Assembly (NCBI RefSeq): GCF_000208745.1
Contig: NC_030858.1
Span: forward strand, 29,123,050 to 29,187,049
Direction: 5' to 3'
Source: Theobroma cacao
Taxonomy: Eukaryota > Streptophyta > Magnoliopsida > Malvales > Malvaceae
Length of the DNA: 64,000 nucleotides
In this document: positions 62,101 to 64,000 of the stretch, piece after piece
How positions within the stretch are numbered: the first letter of the stretch is position 1
Layout of the letters: each line of letters begins with the position of its first letter
Program-made: the position numbers and the translations under genes
Notes under the pieces: model-generated
The model's input: only the letters and a program-made list of their open reading frames with translations
What the model was told of the DNA's origin: nothing
The model's database searches: none

Positions 62101-64000
62101 TGGCATGAAACTTAAAGATAATAATTATCATACGTAGTGAAAAATAAAAAAATTAAACATACCATGCCATGCCACCACTTATGGATCACCTTGGTCGTTT
62201 TAGTACAAACAAAATTTAAGAGAAGTAATCAAAATATCACCTAGCCAAGTGAAGTCGTAATCACGATGGCAAATCCTCTTGATTGAGAGAAGATACAACA
62301 CTACTCTTGTTTCTACCCAAACCCGTGTACACCACAAAGGGAGGAAGAACCCAAGCCACCCAAGCATTTGGCCTCCAACGGTATCCACACTATTGCACTT
62401 GAACCTTCAGTAAGGTAAGAGCTCTTAACTACTCTCTGTGCTAGCAGAGTGGCCAACAATTGTCGTTTTCTTCACACAAACTATAAGCCAGATCACTCAA
62501 GAGAAATTCATCACAAGATTTTTTTCTCAACCACAAGAGGCGGTTAAAGAACTTTTGGTTGTTTTTGATAACTAGGTTTTCATAGTCATATGTGAGTAGT
62601 TAAAGGTGATACTTATACCTAGGTTAAACAACTCTTATAATTGCATCTAAGAGCACAATATTGTAACCTATTATAATATTGGCCCAACACTTAATTAAAC
62701 TCTTTTAATTTAGTCATTGGAAATTAAAATCAAATTAATTTCCTTTTGTCATGTTTGCAATTAAGGTTCTAATATTATAACTATTTATAATATTAACCTT
62801 AATCTTAATTAAACTATTTTAATTAAGTCCTTAGAAGTTAAAACCTAGAGTATGATTTAAGTCTAACTTAAATCATCACACTCCTAATTTAATTCATAGT
62901 ACAACTTTTGTATGTGACCCATTAGGCTCCTAACAAGTTGGAAATGGAATTAAATTGTAATATTAATCAATTAATTCAATTCCATAGACCAAGATTGGCA
63001 TCTAGCAATGCATCATGGCCACCAAATTGTTAGGAGAGTCAAAAGATTCTTCGACAACCTTTCAGTGTATAGTATATCAGTGTAATTCATTCCCTCATCA
63101 TATATCCCAAAGATGATAAGAGCATGGCACAGTGTCTACTCTTATTCAGCCCCATATTCGTTCCTGTAGTTAGATCATTAGCTTTATGGAGACTTATGAA
63201 ACTCTTTTCATAATCTCTAAGTCGCCTTGTCCAAGGACTTCAATAAGCTAATATCAACCAAGAATTGTTAGGACATGTCCCCTAAATCACTTGGGGTGAT
63301 GATTATTTTCTTGACTACTCATTTGCCTTCACATGCTTCATGTTATTCCCAAAAGTATCCTGCTTTGGCATTCTTGGTTAGGCACCCGTAAAGATGAAAT
63401 CAAAGTATAGCACTCCATACATAAGACAACCTGGTGTCTCAAGTCTAGGGACTATTTACACAACTAACACATGAGAAGTATTGTATAGACACTTGAGTGA
63501 AATACCAAATACACTTCTCATGACAGGTCATGTTTAATGAACTTGCTCTCCTAAGCAAGCACCTACATTCTAGCTTCAGGTATCTTTATACTTCAACCTA
63601 TGAGATCGATTGTTTATTTCCCAAGTAAGAAACATAGAATGTACCAGTCTATAGGTATCGCTGATGTCCAGTCTCAATGATACATCGATCAGGAACATTT
63701 AGAGATTATGCTTTGAAGCATAGGGATCTCATAACTGCAACCTATTACAATTCCCTTGCAAGGCATATTAATCTCATGGATTTCATCCAATTAGACTTAT
63801 AACCCATTATAATTAATGTCTTCCTGATGAAAGAAAACCTCTAATCATTTAACATGAATGATATTGTTGCATGATTGGAATCAAGTCGTAACAAATCTCA
63901 ATTAGCTGCAGGGCTCATCCTAACAGATAAATCAAACATATATATATAGATATTAGACACATATACAAATATTGCACTATCAGTGCAAACAAATGTTCTA
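62101..64000. other. Repeat-like non-coding DNA to the window end
   Basis: No gene-like frame. The 62.9-63.9 kb part (for example around GGTGTCTCAAGTCTAGGGAC and ACATTCTAGCTTCAGGTATC) looks like a non-coding plant retroelement sequence I have seen repeatedly, but I cannot name the family. Confidence 0.35.

Overview
The window is nuclear DNA of a flowering plant, most likely a eudicot. It is AT-rich, has spliced genes with typical plant introns, and carries three recognisable housekeeping genes embedded in dense, nested transposable elements. The species cannot be fixed from the sequence alone. There is one assembly gap (3535-4365) and a single N near 61317.

Host genes. (1) 5677-16394, minus: an LPAT2-type lysophosphatidic acid acyltransferase with 11 coding exons and 379 codons. 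It is intact although intron 5 (6.26 kb) holds a decayed Copia retrotransposon and a near-perfect 64-bp inverted repeat. (2) 31620-36292, plus: an RBP45/47-type protein with three RRM domains, 7 coding exons and 394 codons; one intron uses a GC-AG donor. (3) 37341-46350, minus: the plant form of ORC1 with 16 coding exons and 867 codons, in the order BAH with inserted PHD, AAA+, winged helix. An E2F-type site lies about 110 bp upstream of its start codon. RBP45 and ORC1 converge, with about 1 kb between their stop codons. I derived the exon boundaries by hand; all phases close for all three genes.

Mobile DNA, left to right. 1-4919: 5' end of a minus-strand LTR retrotransposon (LTR 2053-4919, primer binding site 2034-2045) whose body leaves the window. 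9357-13400: Copia in the LPAT2 intron. About 18.97-28.74 kb: a composite Mutator-like element (MULE). It has a decayed MuDR-type transposase on the plus strand converging on a decayed DUF1985/Ulp1-type SUMO-protease-like gene on the minus strand, flanked by inverted repeats of about 260 bp. Inside it are a 117-bp minisatellite, a Tip100-type hAT insertion with 8-bp target duplication, and a roughly 150-bp exon/intron tandem array. 29.17-30.59 kb: a 47-bp minisatellite split by a 734-bp non-autonomous hAT element with a perfect 8-bp duplication and an internal tRNA-like segment. A second copy of that hAT family sits just upstream of ORC1 (46538-47004). 47.0-53.1 kb: a minus-strand LINE interrupted by two copies of a second hAT family. 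53.1-59.7 kb: a minus-strand Ty3/Gypsy element lacking its 5' LTR, with a 1.5-kb LTR-like insertion in gag. 59.7-64 kb: LTR-like and other non-coding repeat fragments.

The three host genes act in unrelated processes (glycerolipid synthesis, mRNA binding, replication licensing) and nothing suggests they work together. The part that best repays a second look is the Ulp1-carrying MULE with its symmetrical inverted repeats, shared GCGTGTCAC-type motifs and amplified linker exon. The hAT family with the tRNA-like internal segment comes next.
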